From NCBI GenBank assembly GCA_944390745.1, contig CALXQK010000018.1:1-59610 (forward strand): a DNA stretch of 59,610 nt, read 5' to 3'. The notes below the pieces were generated by a model. It worked only from the letters and a program-made list of their open reading frames with translations. It searched no databases and was not told where the DNA came from. The stretch is from an uncultured Duodenibacillus sp. (GTDB lineage Bacteria; Pseudomonadota; Gammaproteobacteria; Burkholderiales; Burkholderiaceae_F). Positions within the stretch are counted from its first letter, which is position 1. The number at the start of each line of letters is the position of its first letter. Made by a program: the position numbers and the translations under genes. This document shows positions 28,201 to 36,830 of the stretch, piece by piece.

Positions 28201-29622
28201 GAAGTCCTCCAGGCTCAGGTTGAGCTGCCGCGCAAAGGTCTGCAGAAACGACCCGCATCCCGAGGAGCAGGCCTCATTGAGCTTGACGCTGCGAATGAGC
28301 CCCTCGTGCACGTCAAGGCACTTCATGTCCTGGCCGCCGATGTCGATCACGTAGCTCGTCTCGGGATCAAAGGCCACGGCCGCGCGCTGGTGCGCGAGCG
28401 TCTCAACCTCGGCAAACTGGGCGCCCACGGCCGCCCGCGCCAGATCAGCGCCGTAGCCCGTGGTCGCCGCCGCACGCACGTGCGCGCCCTCGGGAATGCG
28501 GTCCATCAGATCGCGCATGCGCTCAAAGAGCTTCTCAAGGGGATTGCCCTCGTTTTGCTCGTACCAGCTGTAGACGATGCGCCCCTGCTCGTCGAGCACC
28601 ACGCCCTTGAGCGTCGTGCTGCCCAGGTCGATGCCGAGGAAAAGCTCTCCCTGCGCCTCGGAGAGCTCTCCCCGGGGCGCCTTGTGCCGGGCGTGGCGCG
28701 CCCGGAAGGCCTCGCGCTCGGCTTCGCTTTCAAAAAGCGGCGCGAGCTCAATTTCATTGGCAACCGAAAGCTTGAGTCCCTCAAGGGCGGCGGCAAGCGC
28801 GGCAATCGACTCCCAGCGCCGCGCGTCGCGCACCTCGCCGGAGGCTTCGTCAAACCCCTGGCAGGCCGCGCCCCAGGCCACGGCATAGTGGGCGTCCTCA
28901 AACTGAAGAAATTCCGTTCCCGGCGCCTGGAGCTTGCGCATGAAGGCCTCGCGCAGGCCCCTCAGGAAGGACAGCGGTCCGCCGAGAAACGCGATGCGCC
29001 CGGCAAGCGCCCGTCCGCAGGCCAGTCCGCTCACGGTCTGCTCGACCACGGCGTCAAAGACCGAGCGGGCCACCTCGGAGCGGGGCACGCCGTTGTTAAA
29101 GAGCGCCACCACGTCGGTCTTGGCAAAGACGCCGCAGCGCGAGGCAATGGGGTGCGAGACCGAGGCCTCAAGCGCCAGGGCGTCCAGCCCCGCGGCATCG
29201 GTGTCAAGAAGGCTTGCCATCTGATCGATGAAGGCGCCCGTGCCGCCCGCGCAGGCCTCGTTCATGCGCAGCTCCACCCCGTTGGAGAGGTACAGAAGCT
29301 TTGCGTCCTCGCCTCCGAGCTCGATGGCGGCGTCAAGCCCCGGCGCGCGCCTCTTGAGGTAGATCGATGCGGCCACCACCTCCTGCACGAAGGCCGCGCC
29401 GAGCTGCTGGGCCAGTCCAAGCGCGCCCGAGCCCGAAAAGAGCACGCGCACCGCGCGGCCCGAGAGATCCACGCTGCGGGCAAGCTCCCCGAGCATCTGC
29501 CGCAGCGTCTCGACGACGGCGCTCTGATGGCGCTGATACTGTCTTGCAAGAGTCGTGCCCTTGTCGTCCAAAAGCACGTATTTGATGGTGGTGGATCCTA
29601 AGTCGATGCCTAAACAGTACAT
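25207..29622 (-). CDS. Giant acyl-CoA dehydratase activase (BcrAD/BadFG-like, DUF2229)
   Basis: A 1,471-residue protein. Domains: first ASKHA ATPase (residues 1-255; LGIDLGSTTIKY, ELGGEDAK, MNEACAGGTGAF); second ASKHA ATPase (about 327-585; LGIDLGSTTLKG, VIDIGGQDMK, NEACSSGCGSF); a Cys cluster CKGCTNHC at 613-620; a DUF2229-type region (about 685-910); and an HgdB-like C-terminal half. Activases use ATP to drive electrons into 2-hydroxyacyl-CoA dehydratases or benzoyl-CoA reductases. No separate dehydratase subunit is in the window. The last 50 or so residues are a polar Arg/Ser/Gly-rich tail. Strictly anaerobic chemistry is expected. A TetR gene lies 107 nt upstream. Confidence 0.9.
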   Translation of the reverse strand: MYCLGIDLGSTTIKYVLLDDKGTTLARQYQRHQSAVVETLRQMLGELARSVDLSGRAVRVLFSGSGALGLAQQLGAAFVQEVVAASIYLKRRAPGLDAAIELGGEDAKLLYLSNGVELRMNEACAGGTGAFIDQMASLLDTDAAGLDALALEASVSHPIASRCGVFAKTDVVALFNNGVPRSEVARSVFDAVVEQTVSGLACGRALAGRIAFLGGPLSFLRGLREAFMRKLQAPGTEFLQFEDAHYAVAWGAACQGFDEASGEVRDARRWESIAALAAALEGLKLSVANEIELAPLFESEAEREAFRARHARHKAPRGELSEAQGELFLGIDLGSTTLKGVVLDEQGRIVYSWYEQNEGNPLEKLFERMRDLMDRIPEGAHVRAAATTGYGADLARAAVGAQFAEVETLAHQRAAVAFDPETSYVIDIGGQDMKCLDVHEGLIRSVKLNEACSSGCGSFLQTFARQLNLSLEDFVEAALRSRHPCDLGTRCTVFMNSKVRQAQRDAAPIEDIAAGLCRSIVRNALYKVLRIHDVSELGTHVLVQGGTFLNDAVLRAFEQQTGLEVIRPDISGLMGAYGAALIARERTTGKTPDLALSIEEMDASRVQVRQFRCKGCTNHCELKMNRFPSGQKFFSGNRCDFAMKSGGLKGRQRTGFVDWKMQLLFGDESEQAAHAAPAADAPVVGIPRVLNMYEHFPYWRALFHALGMRVVLSPASDHATGMLGTDTIPSQTLCFPAKLAHGHLAQLVRAGVKDVWFPCVPREGMRSPEADARFACPVVGGYPEALRLNTEQAFPGVRLHVPFLDLTVDKSVERAVLSEFPGLKPRDVHRAVRAAREALAVYQERVRARGEEIWRRHAASGAPLVVLAGHPYHIDPLINHGIPALIESMGVDVVTEDAVAHLARIPEHLEVVNQWTFHSRLYRAAQLVRDSDFAELVQLVSFGCGLDAITSEQVKRQLEGSGKIYTMLKIDEGDALGAVRIRLRSLLAAVQDRHARRAGLTPVAQDQHEQERPEAGQTAALPARRRKLYAPQMAPLHFPIVAGALGSLGWDVEVLPDVSPRAIELGLAHVNNDACYPAIVVIGQLLEAALAPDFDVDHSALLLAQTCGPCRATNYPGLLKWALKDVGLERLPVVCLSAASMKGVEQLELGLKGFHRLMLALLYGDLLQRLTLYVRTYERTRGSTGPLTRKWIARGIEVSGRGDASAFARDARQMVREFLALPMTGEKKPRVGIVGEILLKYHPRANLEIVEEIINEGAEPVLGDISSFILYCLNDNVYQARGFAGGRVKASVSWLLIKHYEHLRQSLIEAVAGTPVAGVMGLREGLEDIRGFISEGQQAGEGWLLTAEMIDFIENGTPNVVCLQPFGCLPNHITGKGVMRRLRSDYPEANLCAIDFEAGSSKSNVANRLKLFIAQARENFARSGVGDGADRHSDGNGGSARRRTIRILSRSPDNASEAADGHRAAFAGTQA

Positions 29623-29729
29623 GGCTTGTTGGAAAGCATTCCCTGGTTTTTGTTTTTTGTCTCTGCCCGCGGCGACGCCAAGGGACTCCCGCGGGGGCTG
29701 CGCCGTGGTTGTTCTGTCTTCAAATTGCC

Positions 29730-30416
29730 TCAGTCACCCGGCTTTTTGAGCTTAGCAAAGCCCGGGGCGCCTTTTTCTGAAGCCGGCGCCAATCGAGCGG
29801 CATTTTGCAGCACATGCAGACACACCGAGGTGCAGTAGCTCTCAATCGTGCTCCGGTCAAGGCGTCCGGCGCCGGCCTCCCGGACCACGAAAAGCCGCAC
29901 GAACTCAACGGCCGCATTGGCCGCGCCGCGCAGAACCTCCTGCCGCTCGGGCGACAGGCCGGCAAGCTCGCCGCCGTATGCGGCCAGCAGCTGATCGACC
30001 ACGACGCGCTGCTTTTCATAGATCTTGGTGCGAAAAAGGCAACTCGTCCTGGGCGAGAGCACCAGAAGCCGGGCAAGCGCCGGACGGCGCGTCACAAAGC
30101 CCGCGTAGCTCGCCACAAGGGCGGCGACGCCCGCAGGGCCCGAGCTGCCGTCCACGGCCTCGATGTGCGAGGTGATGTCGCCGAAGACGGCGTCAATCAT
30201 CGCGCCCACGAGCGCCCCCTGGTTGGGAAAGTAATGGTAGACGAGGTTGCGCGAGATCCCCAGGCGCGCAGCCAGAACCGAGGGCGAGACCTCGCCCCCG
30301 TTCTCCTCAATCATGTAGGCAAAGGCCGCCTCAAGAATCTGCGCGCGCCGCCCCTCGGGGTCAAGCCTGTCGCGCCCCCGCTCCGAAGCGGCCGCGGCCG
30401 CACAGCGCGTAGCCAC
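29730..30416 (-). CDS. TetR-family transcriptional regulator
   Basis: The 228-residue protein has an N-terminal TetR helix-turn-helix: RRAQILEAAFAYMIEENG, then VSPSVLAARLGISRNLVYHYFPNQGALVGAMI (recognition helix about residues 50-65). The rest is a helical ligand-binding domain without a recognisable subfamily. It precedes the dehydratase activase on the same strand by 107 nt and probably controls that unit; the ligand is unknown. Confidence 0.9.
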   Translation of the reverse strand: MATRCAAAAASERGRDRLDPEGRRAQILEAAFAYMIEENGGEVSPSVLAARLGISRNLVYHYFPNQGALVGAMIDAVFGDITSHIEAVDGSSGPAGVAALVASYAGFVTRRPALARLLVLSPRTSCLFRTKIYEKQRVVVDQLLAAYGGELAGLSPERQEVLRGAANAAVEFVRLFVVREAGAGRLDRSTIESYCTSVCLHVLQNAARLAPASEKGAPGFAKLKKPGD

Positions 30417-30673
30417 GATCCTTCAAAACCTCAGAAAACAACCGATGGATCAGAAGGCCTGCTGCGCGCCACGGTATTGGATGACTGCACAATAGGCCCC
30501 ACGACGGCAGTGTAGCCGCCATTGGCCGCATGCGCAGATCGAGCCCGCGGGGAATAACCCTATCGGTCCCGGACATCCTTCAAGCAGCCGCCGGGCCGGC
30601 GGCACCCCCGATTTTTGGCAAAAATCGCCTCCAGGCCCCGCAGCACGCGGTTGGGCCCGCTAAACTTCGGGGC

Positions 30674-31171
30674 ATGAATTCAAGCTCGAGCAACACCCTG
30701 ATTCTTCTGGCCGACGAAGCACAGACCGCTGCGCTTGCCGCACGCTTTGCCTCGGCCATGAAAGGCCTGCGCAAGGAGATTGTCGAAGGCGGCCTTAATC
30801 TGCGCTTGACCGGGGATCTCGGTGCGGGAAAAACCACCTTTACGCGCGCGCTTCTGCGCGGTCTCGGCGTCGCCGGCCGCGTGCGAAGCCCCACGTTTGA
30901 GCTGGTTGAGGAGTACGACGTCCTCGAAGGCTGCGTCTTTTATCACTTTGACTTCTATCGTTTCGAGGATCCCTGCGAGTTTGAGGAGGCGGGCTTTCGC
31001 GACCTCTTCGGGCCCGGCCGCATCACCGCCTGCGAATGGAGCGCGAAGGCCGGCGCCTACCTTCCCGGAGCCGACCTCGAGATGACGCTTGGCATTGAGG
31101 GCGGCGCACGCCGTGCGGCGCTTTGCGCCTCCACCGCGCTCGGCGCGCGAATCCTTGGGGAGGTCTGCTGA
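30674..31171 (+). CDS. tsaE: tRNA threonylcarbamoyladenosine biosynthesis ATPase TsaE
   Basis: The 165-residue product has Walker A GDLGAGKTT, SPTFELVEEY, the HFDFYRFEDP motif and a late ACEWSAKAG (EW) motif typical of TsaE/YjeE. TsaE assists the TsaBD complex in making t6A37 in ANN-decoding tRNAs. The ATG at 30674 gives the usual length; open frame further upstream has no family similarity. The stop TGA lies 1 nt before the amiC start, and tsaE-amiC is a common proteobacterial pair. Confidence 0.95.
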   Translation: MNSSSSNTLILLADEAQTAALAARFASAMKGLRKEIVEGGLNLRLTGDLGAGKTTFTRALLRGLGVAGRVRSPTFELVEEYDVLEGCVFYHFDFYRFEDPCEFEEAGFRDLFGPGRITACEWSAKAGAYLPGADLEMTLGIEGGARRAALCASTALGARILGEVC

Positions 31172-31172
31172 G

Positions 31173-32447
31173 ATGCTCTGGGAGCGACGCCGTCTGATTC
31201 TGGGCGCGGCGGCTGCGGCCGCGGGCGCCAGTCCCCTTCTGAGCTGGGCCGCCCCGCAGAAGCTTGATCTGCGCATCTGGCCCGATGACGACAGCACGCG
31301 CATTTCAATTGAATCCGACCGCAGGCTCAAGTACCGGCACATGATCCTGCGCGGCACCAAGCCCTATCGCCTGGTGCTCGACATCGAGGGCGTGCAGCTC
31401 ACCCGCACGCTTGCCCAGGGGCTCAAGAACCTCAAGACGAAGGACAACTTCATCTCGGCCGTGCGCCCCGGACAGTTCAAGCCCGACGTGCTGCGCCTGG
31501 TCTTTGACCTCAAGACCGACATCAACGCCTCGGTCAACTACTCCAAGCCCATTGCGAACTTCAAGCACCGCATCATCATCGACATCACGCCCACGAACGC
31601 GGACCTGATGAAGCAGGTGATCGACTCCACGGGCGGCAACGTCAAGACGCAGATCGCCGACGCCAGTCCGCCGGCCAAGCCCAACACGGTCAAGGAGACC
31701 GAGCGCAGCGTCAAGCGCCCGAGCTCCCAGAAGAAGGGCCGCACCGAGACGCTCATCGTGGTCGTCGACCCCGGACACGGAGGCGAGGACCCGGGCGCCG
31801 TGGGCCGCCGCAAGACCAGGGAAAAGGATGTGGTGCTTGCCATTTCAAAGAAGCTTGCCGCCATGATCAACCGCACCAAGGGCATGCGCGCCGTGCTCAC
31901 CCGCAGCAAGGACGTGTTTCTGCCCCTGAGCCGGCGTGCGGGCATCGCCGTCAAGCAGAAGGCCCACATCTTCGTGAGCGTGCACGCCGACGCATGGATC
32001 AAGCCCGACGCCCACGGCTCCTCGGTCTACACGCTGAGCGTCAACGGCGCCTCGTCGCTGCAGGCGCGCTGGCTTGCGCAGTCGCAGAACCGCGCCGATG
32101 AGATCGGCGGGCAGGTGATGAAGGACGTGCCGGCCTCGGCGCGAAGCTCGCTTGTGGACCTGCTTGCGGAAACGAAGCTGCGCTACGGCATCCAGCTCGG
32201 CGACGAGGTTCTGGGCGAACTCAAGAAGCTCGGCCCCCTGCACAAGTCGAGCGTTGAGTACGCCGAATTTGCCGTGCTCAAGGCCCAGGGCGTGCCGTCG
32301 ATTCTGGTGGAGACCGCCTTCATCAGCAATCCCAAGGAGGAAAACCGCCTGCGCGACGCGCGCCAGCAGTCGCGCTTTGCGCAGGCCATCTTCAACGGCA
32401 TTCGCACCGCCATCCGCAAGGATCCATCACTTTTGCGTCATTCGTAG
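31173..32447 (+). CDS. amiC: N-acetylmuramoyl-L-alanine amidase AmiC-type
   Basis: The 424-residue precursor starts MLWERRRLILGAAAAAAGAS, a twin-arginine-like signal. It continues with an AMIN domain (about 30-130; LDLRIWPDDDSTRISIESD) for septal targeting and a C-terminal Amidase_3 domain (about 190-415). Zinc-ligand and catalytic segments are VVDPGHGGEDPGAVG, the SVHADA His, and VETAFISNPKEE with the catalytic Glu. AmiC splits septal peptidoglycan during daughter-cell separation. GGGGAGG lies 10 nt before the ATG, overlapping the end of tsaE, so translation is probably coupled. Confidence 0.94.
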   Translation: MLWERRRLILGAAAAAAGASPLLSWAAPQKLDLRIWPDDDSTRISIESDRRLKYRHMILRGTKPYRLVLDIEGVQLTRTLAQGLKNLKTKDNFISAVRPGQFKPDVLRLVFDLKTDINASVNYSKPIANFKHRIIIDITPTNADLMKQVIDSTGGNVKTQIADASPPAKPNTVKETERSVKRPSSQKKGRTETLIVVVDPGHGGEDPGAVGRRKTREKDVVLAISKKLAAMINRTKGMRAVLTRSKDVFLPLSRRAGIAVKQKAHIFVSVHADAWIKPDAHGSSVYTLSVNGASSLQARWLAQSQNRADEIGGQVMKDVPASARSSLVDLLAETKLRYGIQLGDEVLGELKKLGPLHKSSVEYAEFAVLKAQGVPSILVETAFISNPKEENRLRDARQQSRFAQAIFNGIRTAIRKDPSLLRHS

Positions 32448-32589
32448 GCGCTAAGCTTGTCGGGCGCGCGCAGGGTGCGCCGGCCCTCTTCAAGGGGCGG
32501 GGCGCACTTTTGGGGCGCGCCCCCGGCGCGTCGCTTGCGACGGGCGTCATTTTTTCGCCTGACTTCTCCTTTGAAAGGGTGACTTCTCC

Positions 32590-34308
32590 ATGCCTTTACC
32601 TCCCGCTCCCGCCAAACCCGCAGACATCGTCCCCGCCAAGGCCTACGGCAAGTCTGAGGCGGCAAAGCCGGCCGCAGCCGCAGAGCAGCCCTCCGTGCAG
32701 AAGCTGCCGGCCGCCGGCGGACAGGCCCCCGCCAGAAGGCGGGCTGCCGCAAAGCCCCAGGCTGCGGCGCCCAAGAAGTCCCCGGCCAAAAAGCGCGCTG
32801 CGGTGAAAAAGCCCGCCTCTGAAAAGACGCCCTCCGCCAAGGCGGCGCCCTCGAGGCCTGCGGCTGCCGAGCGCCAGCCCAGCGAGGGGGCCAGCCGCCT
32901 GCGGCCGCCGCGCTCGAGCGCCTCGTCCCTGAAGCCGCGCGTCTTCGTGCTCGACACCAATGTGCTGCTGCACGATCCGACGTGCCTGTTTCGCTTCGAG
33001 GAGCACGACGTCTTTCTGCCCATGACCACGCTCGAGGAGCTCGACAACCACAAGACGGGAACGAGCGACCTTGCGCGCAACGCCCGCCAGGTGAGCCGCA
33101 CGATCGATCAGCTCATCGAGGCCGGCACCGACAGCATCGACAAGGGCGTCAGGCTCGACGCCCTCGGAAACCGCGACGCGCACGGGCGGCTCTTCTTTGA
33201 AACGAGCGCCGTCTCCGCGCACCTTCCCGCGGGACTGGACCAGGACAAGGCCGACAACAAGATCCTTGCCGTCGTCAAGGCAATCGGCCCCATGTTTGCG
33301 GGCAAGAACATCGTGCTCGTGAGCAAGGACATCAACATGCGCATCAAGGCCACGGCCCTTGGCCTTGCCGCGGAGGACTACTTCAACGACAAGACGATCG
33401 ACGACACGGATCTGCTCTATACGGGGCGCACGACGGTTGCCCCCAGCTTCTGGGAGACGGACGTTGAAAACCTCAAGAGCTGGCAGTCCGACGGACGCAC
33501 CTGGTACAGCTTTGAGGGGCCGCTCGCCAGACGCCTCACCGTCAACGAGTTCGTCGTCGCCTCCGACGGCAGCTTTGCCGCCCAGGTCAAGTCCAAGTCA
33601 GACGGCACGGCGGTGCTCTCGACGCTGCGCGACTACATGCAGCCCAGAAACACCGTCTGGGGCGTGCATGCCAGAAACATCGAGCAGAGCCTTGCGCTGA
33701 ACCTGCTCATGGATCCCGACATCGACTTCGTGACGCTGCTCGGACAGGCGGGCACGGGCAAGACTCTCATCACGCTTGCGGCGGCGCTCACGCAGACGCT
33801 CGACGAGCGGCGCTTTACCGAGATCATCTTTACGCGCGCCACGGTCAGCGTGGGCGAGGAGATCGGCTTTCTGCCCGGCACCGAGGAGGAGAAGATGACG
33901 CCCTGGATGGGGGCGCTTGAGGACAACCTCGAGGTGCTCAACAAGTCGGACCGCTCCACGGGCGAATGGGGCCGCAGCGCCGCCGCCGACCTCATCCGCA
34001 GCCGCGTGCGCATCAAGTCGATGAGCTTCATGCGCGGGCGGACGTTTCTCAACAAGTTCGTCATCATCGACGAGGCGCAGAACCTCTCGCCCAAGCAGAT
34101 GAAGACGCTCATCACCCGTGCGGGCCCCGGCACCAAGATCGTCTGCATGGGCAACATCGCGCAGATCGACACGCCCTACCTCACCGAGGGCTCCTCGGGT
34201 CTTACCTACGTCGTCGAGCGCTTCCGCGGCTGGGAGCACGCCGGACACATCACGCTGCAGCGCGGCGAGCGCAGCCGTCTGGCCGACCACGCAAGCGAGA
34301 TTCTCTAG
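32590..34308 (+). CDS. PIN-PhoH fusion protein with basic N-terminal tail
   Basis: The 572-residue protein joins a PIN ribonuclease domain (about 115-255; VFVLDTNVLLHDP with acidic metal ligands, TTLEELDNHK, LVSKDINMRIKA) to a PhoH ATPase domain (about 365-570). The ATPase domain has Walker A GQAGTGKT near 385-392 and Walker B VIIDEAQN near 491. This PhoH2 architecture is associated with RNA helicase and RNase activity. Residues 1-112 are an unusual Ala/Lys/Pro-rich tail with histone-H1-like pieces such as KKSPAKKRAAVKKPA. The start follows AAAGGGTGA. It lies after amiC and ends in a bidirectional terminator. Confidence 0.93.
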   Translation: MPLPPAPAKPADIVPAKAYGKSEAAKPAAAAEQPSVQKLPAAGGQAPARRRAAAKPQAAAPKKSPAKKRAAVKKPASEKTPSAKAAPSRPAAAERQPSEGASRLRPPRSSASSLKPRVFVLDTNVLLHDPTCLFRFEEHDVFLPMTTLEELDNHKTGTSDLARNARQVSRTIDQLIEAGTDSIDKGVRLDALGNRDAHGRLFFETSAVSAHLPAGLDQDKADNKILAVVKAIGPMFAGKNIVLVSKDINMRIKATALGLAAEDYFNDKTIDDTDLLYTGRTTVAPSFWETDVENLKSWQSDGRTWYSFEGPLARRLTVNEFVVASDGSFAAQVKSKSDGTAVLSTLRDYMQPRNTVWGVHARNIEQSLALNLLMDPDIDFVTLLGQAGTGKTLITLAAALTQTLDERRFTEIIFTRATVSVGEEIGFLPGTEEEKMTPWMGALEDNLEVLNKSDRSTGEWGRSAAADLIRSRVRIKSMSFMRGRTFLNKFVIIDEAQNLSPKQMKTLITRAGPGTKIVCMGNIAQIDTPYLTEGSSGLTYVVERFRGWEHAGHITLQRGERSRLADHASEIL

Positions 34309-34335
34309 CCGGACAAGGAACGATTCTGCAAGCAG

Positions 34336-34363
34336 AAACGGGAGCCCGCGGGCTCCCGTTTTT
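34336..34363. terminator. Bidirectional terminator (PhoH2 gene / DUF456 gene)
   Basis: AAACGGGAGC and GCTCCCGTTT pair around CCGCGG, with a T-run to 34363 on the plus strand and an A-run on the other side. Confidence 0.88.
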
Positions 34364-34415
34364 GCTGCTGCGGGGGATGCGCTCCTGAAAGGGGTTTGAT
34401 CCCGCAAGCCTTCGG

Positions 34416-34925
34416 CTAGAACCAGAGCGCAAAGCACATGATGCCGATCATCATGAACGAGAGCGCAAGCTTCAGGGCCGTGCCCACAAGCATGCCCACC
34501 CAGGTCGCCCAGCCCACGTTGGTGGCCACGCGCAGATCGCGCTGCCCGATGTACTCGCCCACGAAGGCGCCGATGAGCGGCATGAAGAGAATGCCGAAGA
34601 TGCCCATGAAGAGCCCCAGGATGGTGCCCACCATGCTGCCCACGATGCCGTACTTGGTGGCGCCGGCGCGCTGCGCGCCCATGGTCTGCGCCAGCCAGTC
34701 GACGGCCAGTCCAATGATGGTGAGAACGCCCAGGATCACGAGCGTCACCCAGGTAATGTGCTCAAAGTCCCCGATCCAGGCGGCGATGAGCGCGCCGATG
34801 AAGACCATCGGAATGCCGGGCAGGGCCGGCACGACGGCGCCCGCCACGCCGATCACGATCGAGGCGACGGCAAGAATCCATAAAAGAATGTTGACCCAGT
34901 CAACGGAGGCAAGAGTCTCAAGCAT
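34416..34925 (-). CDS. DUF456 family membrane protein
   Basis: The 169-residue protein has four or five membrane helices with Gly-rich motifs: VVPALPGIPMVFIGALIAAW in the first half, and GIVGSMVGTILGLFMGIFG and GAFVGEYIG in the second, typical of DUF456. No biochemical role is established. It lies 83 nt downstream of dnaB on the same strand. Confidence 0.9.
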   Translation of the reverse strand: MLETLASVDWVNILLWILAVASIVIGVAGAVVPALPGIPMVFIGALIAAWIGDFEHITWVTLVILGVLTIIGLAVDWLAQTMGAQRAGATKYGIVGSMVGTILGLFMGIFGILFMPLIGAFVGEYIGQRDLRVATNVGWATWVGMLVGTALKLALSFMMIGIMCFALWF

Positions 34926-35008
34926 GCGTAGTCCTTGTAGGGCTGGCGGTGGTCGGAAGGTTCAAAAACAAATGATCGGGACGGCGCCCCCGGCAGAGAG
35001 CGGCCGCG

Positions 35009-36430
35009 TCATGCATACTCCGGCGGCACGTCCACGTCCTGCGCAAGGTTGTCAAAGCGCGTGAACTGCCCGTCAAAGCGCATGTTCACCGTGCCGGTGG
35101 GGCCGTTTCTCTGCTTGCCGATGATGATCTCGGCCACGTTGGCGTCGGCCGTGTCCTTGTGATAGACCCAGTCGCGGTAGATGAACATGATGATGTCGGC
35201 ATCCTGCTCGATGGCGCCCGACTCGCGCAGATCGCTCATCACGGGACGCTTGTCGGTGCGCGCATCCACGCCGCGGTTGAGCTGCGAGAGCGCAATCACG
35301 GGCACGTCCATCTCCTTGGCAAGGCTCTTGAGGCCGCGGGAGATTTCCGAGATTTCCGTGGCGCGGTTTTCCTGGCCGCGCGCGTTCGCGGAGCCCGCCA
35401 TGAGCTGCAGGTAGTCGACGACGATCAAAGACAGGGGGCCGGTCTTGCGCGCCAGACGGCGCGCGCGCGAGCGCAGCTCGTTGATCGTGAGTCCCCCCGT
35501 GTCGTCGATGTAAAAGGGCGACTTGCTCATGAGGGCCACGGTGTCGGTGTAGCGCGCCCAGTCCTCGTCGGAGAGTCTGCCGCGGCGCATCGTCTGCGCA
35601 TCAATGCGGCCCACGGAGGAAATGAGACGCTTGGCAAGCTGCACCGAGGTCATTTCCATGGAAAAGACCGCCACGGGCATCTTGAGCGTGAGGCCGGCGT
35701 ACTCGGCGATGTTCATGGCAAAGGAGGTCTTGCCCATGGAGGGACGGCCCGCGACGATGATGAGATCGCCCTTTTGCAGTCCCGAGGTCATCCGATCGAG
35801 CAGCTTGAAGCCCGTGGGCAGGCCCGTGACGTCGTCCTTGGAGTGCATCTGATAGAGCTGCTGCAGCTCGCGGGTGACGTCGGCGGCAAGCTCATTGAGC
35901 ACGCGAAAGCCGCGCTTGCCCTTGTTGGAGCGCTCATCGATGGCAAACACCTTGGCCTGCGCGGCATCAAGCAGTTGCGGCACGTCGGCCGCCTCGGGCG
36001 AGAGGGCTGAGCTTGCAATCTCCTCGCCTGCCGTGACGAGCTGGCGCAGAATCGAGCGGTCGCGCACGATCTCGGCATAGCGGCGGATGTTGGAGGCCCC
36101 GGGAACGGCGTTGACGAGATTCATGAGGTAGGCCATGCCGCCCACCTCCTGCGCCTTGCCCTCGGCATCGAGCTCGCCGTAGACGGTGACGATGTCGGCC
36201 GGACGGCCGGCGCTGCACATCTCGTGAATCTTTTCGTAGATGATGCGGTGGTCGCGCCGGTAGAAGTCGTCAGGCACCAGCACGTCGGCCACGAGATCGA
36301 AGGCGGCGTTGTCGAGCATCAGACCGCCCAGAACGCTCTGCTCGCTTTCAATGGACTGCGGCGGCCGGCGCAGGCTTGCGACGTCATGATCAAGCGCGAC
36401 GTCCTCAATCGGATTCATTTGGTCACTCAT
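35009..36430 (-). CDS. dnaB: Replicative DNA helicase DnaB
   Basis: The 473-residue helicase begins with a DnaG-binding N-terminal domain (about 22-125; QSIESEQSVLGGLMLDN). The RecA-like motor follows: Walker A GRPSMGKTSFAMNIAEY, Walker B region LIVVDYLQLM, and motif H4 region QENRATEISEISRGLKSLA. It loads as a hexamer on the lagging strand. The ATG at 36430 and an ATG four codons later are both possible starts. It follows rplI on the same strand but is separated from it by a terminator and 400 bases. Confidence 0.98.
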   Translation of the reverse strand: MSDQMNPIEDVALDHDVASLRRPPQSIESEQSVLGGLMLDNAAFDLVADVLVPDDFYRRDHRIIYEKIHEMCSAGRPADIVTVYGELDAEGKAQEVGGMAYLMNLVNAVPGASNIRRYAEIVRDRSILRQLVTAGEEIASSALSPEAADVPQLLDAAQAKVFAIDERSNKGKRGFRVLNELAADVTRELQQLYQMHSKDDVTGLPTGFKLLDRMTSGLQKGDLIIVAGRPSMGKTSFAMNIAEYAGLTLKMPVAVFSMEMTSVQLAKRLISSVGRIDAQTMRRGRLSDEDWARYTDTVALMSKSPFYIDDTGGLTINELRSRARRLARKTGPLSLIVVDYLQLMAGSANARGQENRATEISEISRGLKSLAKEMDVPVIALSQLNRGVDARTDKRPVMSDLRESGAIEQDADIIMFIYRDWVYHKDTADANVAEIIIGKQRNGPTGTVNMRFDGQFTRFDNLAQDVDVPPEYA

Positions 36431-36830
36431 AGAAATTTGGCGCGAAAGGTCCCTGCCCTCTTCAGGCCGGGGCGTTGGCGGAAAACTCCGCCGGAAAGAG
36501 CGCCCTGCACGGGCAGACGCGTGCCCGGAGGGGCCCTGCGAGAGGAAAAGTCCTGCGCCTGCGGCACAGGAGGGCGCTGGCGGTCCGACACGCGCGGCCG
36601 GCGCGGGAAGGTTCGCCGCGCGGCCGGAGCATGGATCTTAGCGCGCGGGGCGGCGCACCCCCATGACGCACGGCGCAAAAAATTGTCAGAAAAAGAAAAG
36701 CCGCCGGCTCTGACAGGCATAAAAAACCGGCTCCTTCCGGAAACAGAGGATTCCGGAAAAAGCCGGCTTTCAGGGCTTGTGCGCGCCCAGCTCCCGGACC
36801 CGGGATCAGGGCGGCGCCTCATGCGGCCGA
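36431..36830 (-). other. rplI-dnaB intergenic region
   Basis: This 400-bp stretch has no gene. It holds the terminator of the rpsF operon (36721-36769), a further GCCGGCGGC stretch before a T-rich run near 36695 on the minus strand, and presumably the dnaB promoter. I could not assign promoter hexamers with confidence. Confidence 0.5.
36721..36769 (-). terminator. Terminator of the rpsF-priB-rpsR-rplI operon
   Basis: On the minus strand a stem formed by CCGGCT/AGCCGG and TTCCGGAA/TTCCGGAA arms closes an 8-nt loop and runs into six T residues. Confidence 0.85.

Noticed and set aside
26869-29601. Very long open frame on the plus strand opposite the dehydratase activase
   Set aside because: It mirrors the GC-rich codon pattern of the minus-strand gene, has no domain logic and no ribosome-binding site; the minus-strand protein has clear family motifs throughout.
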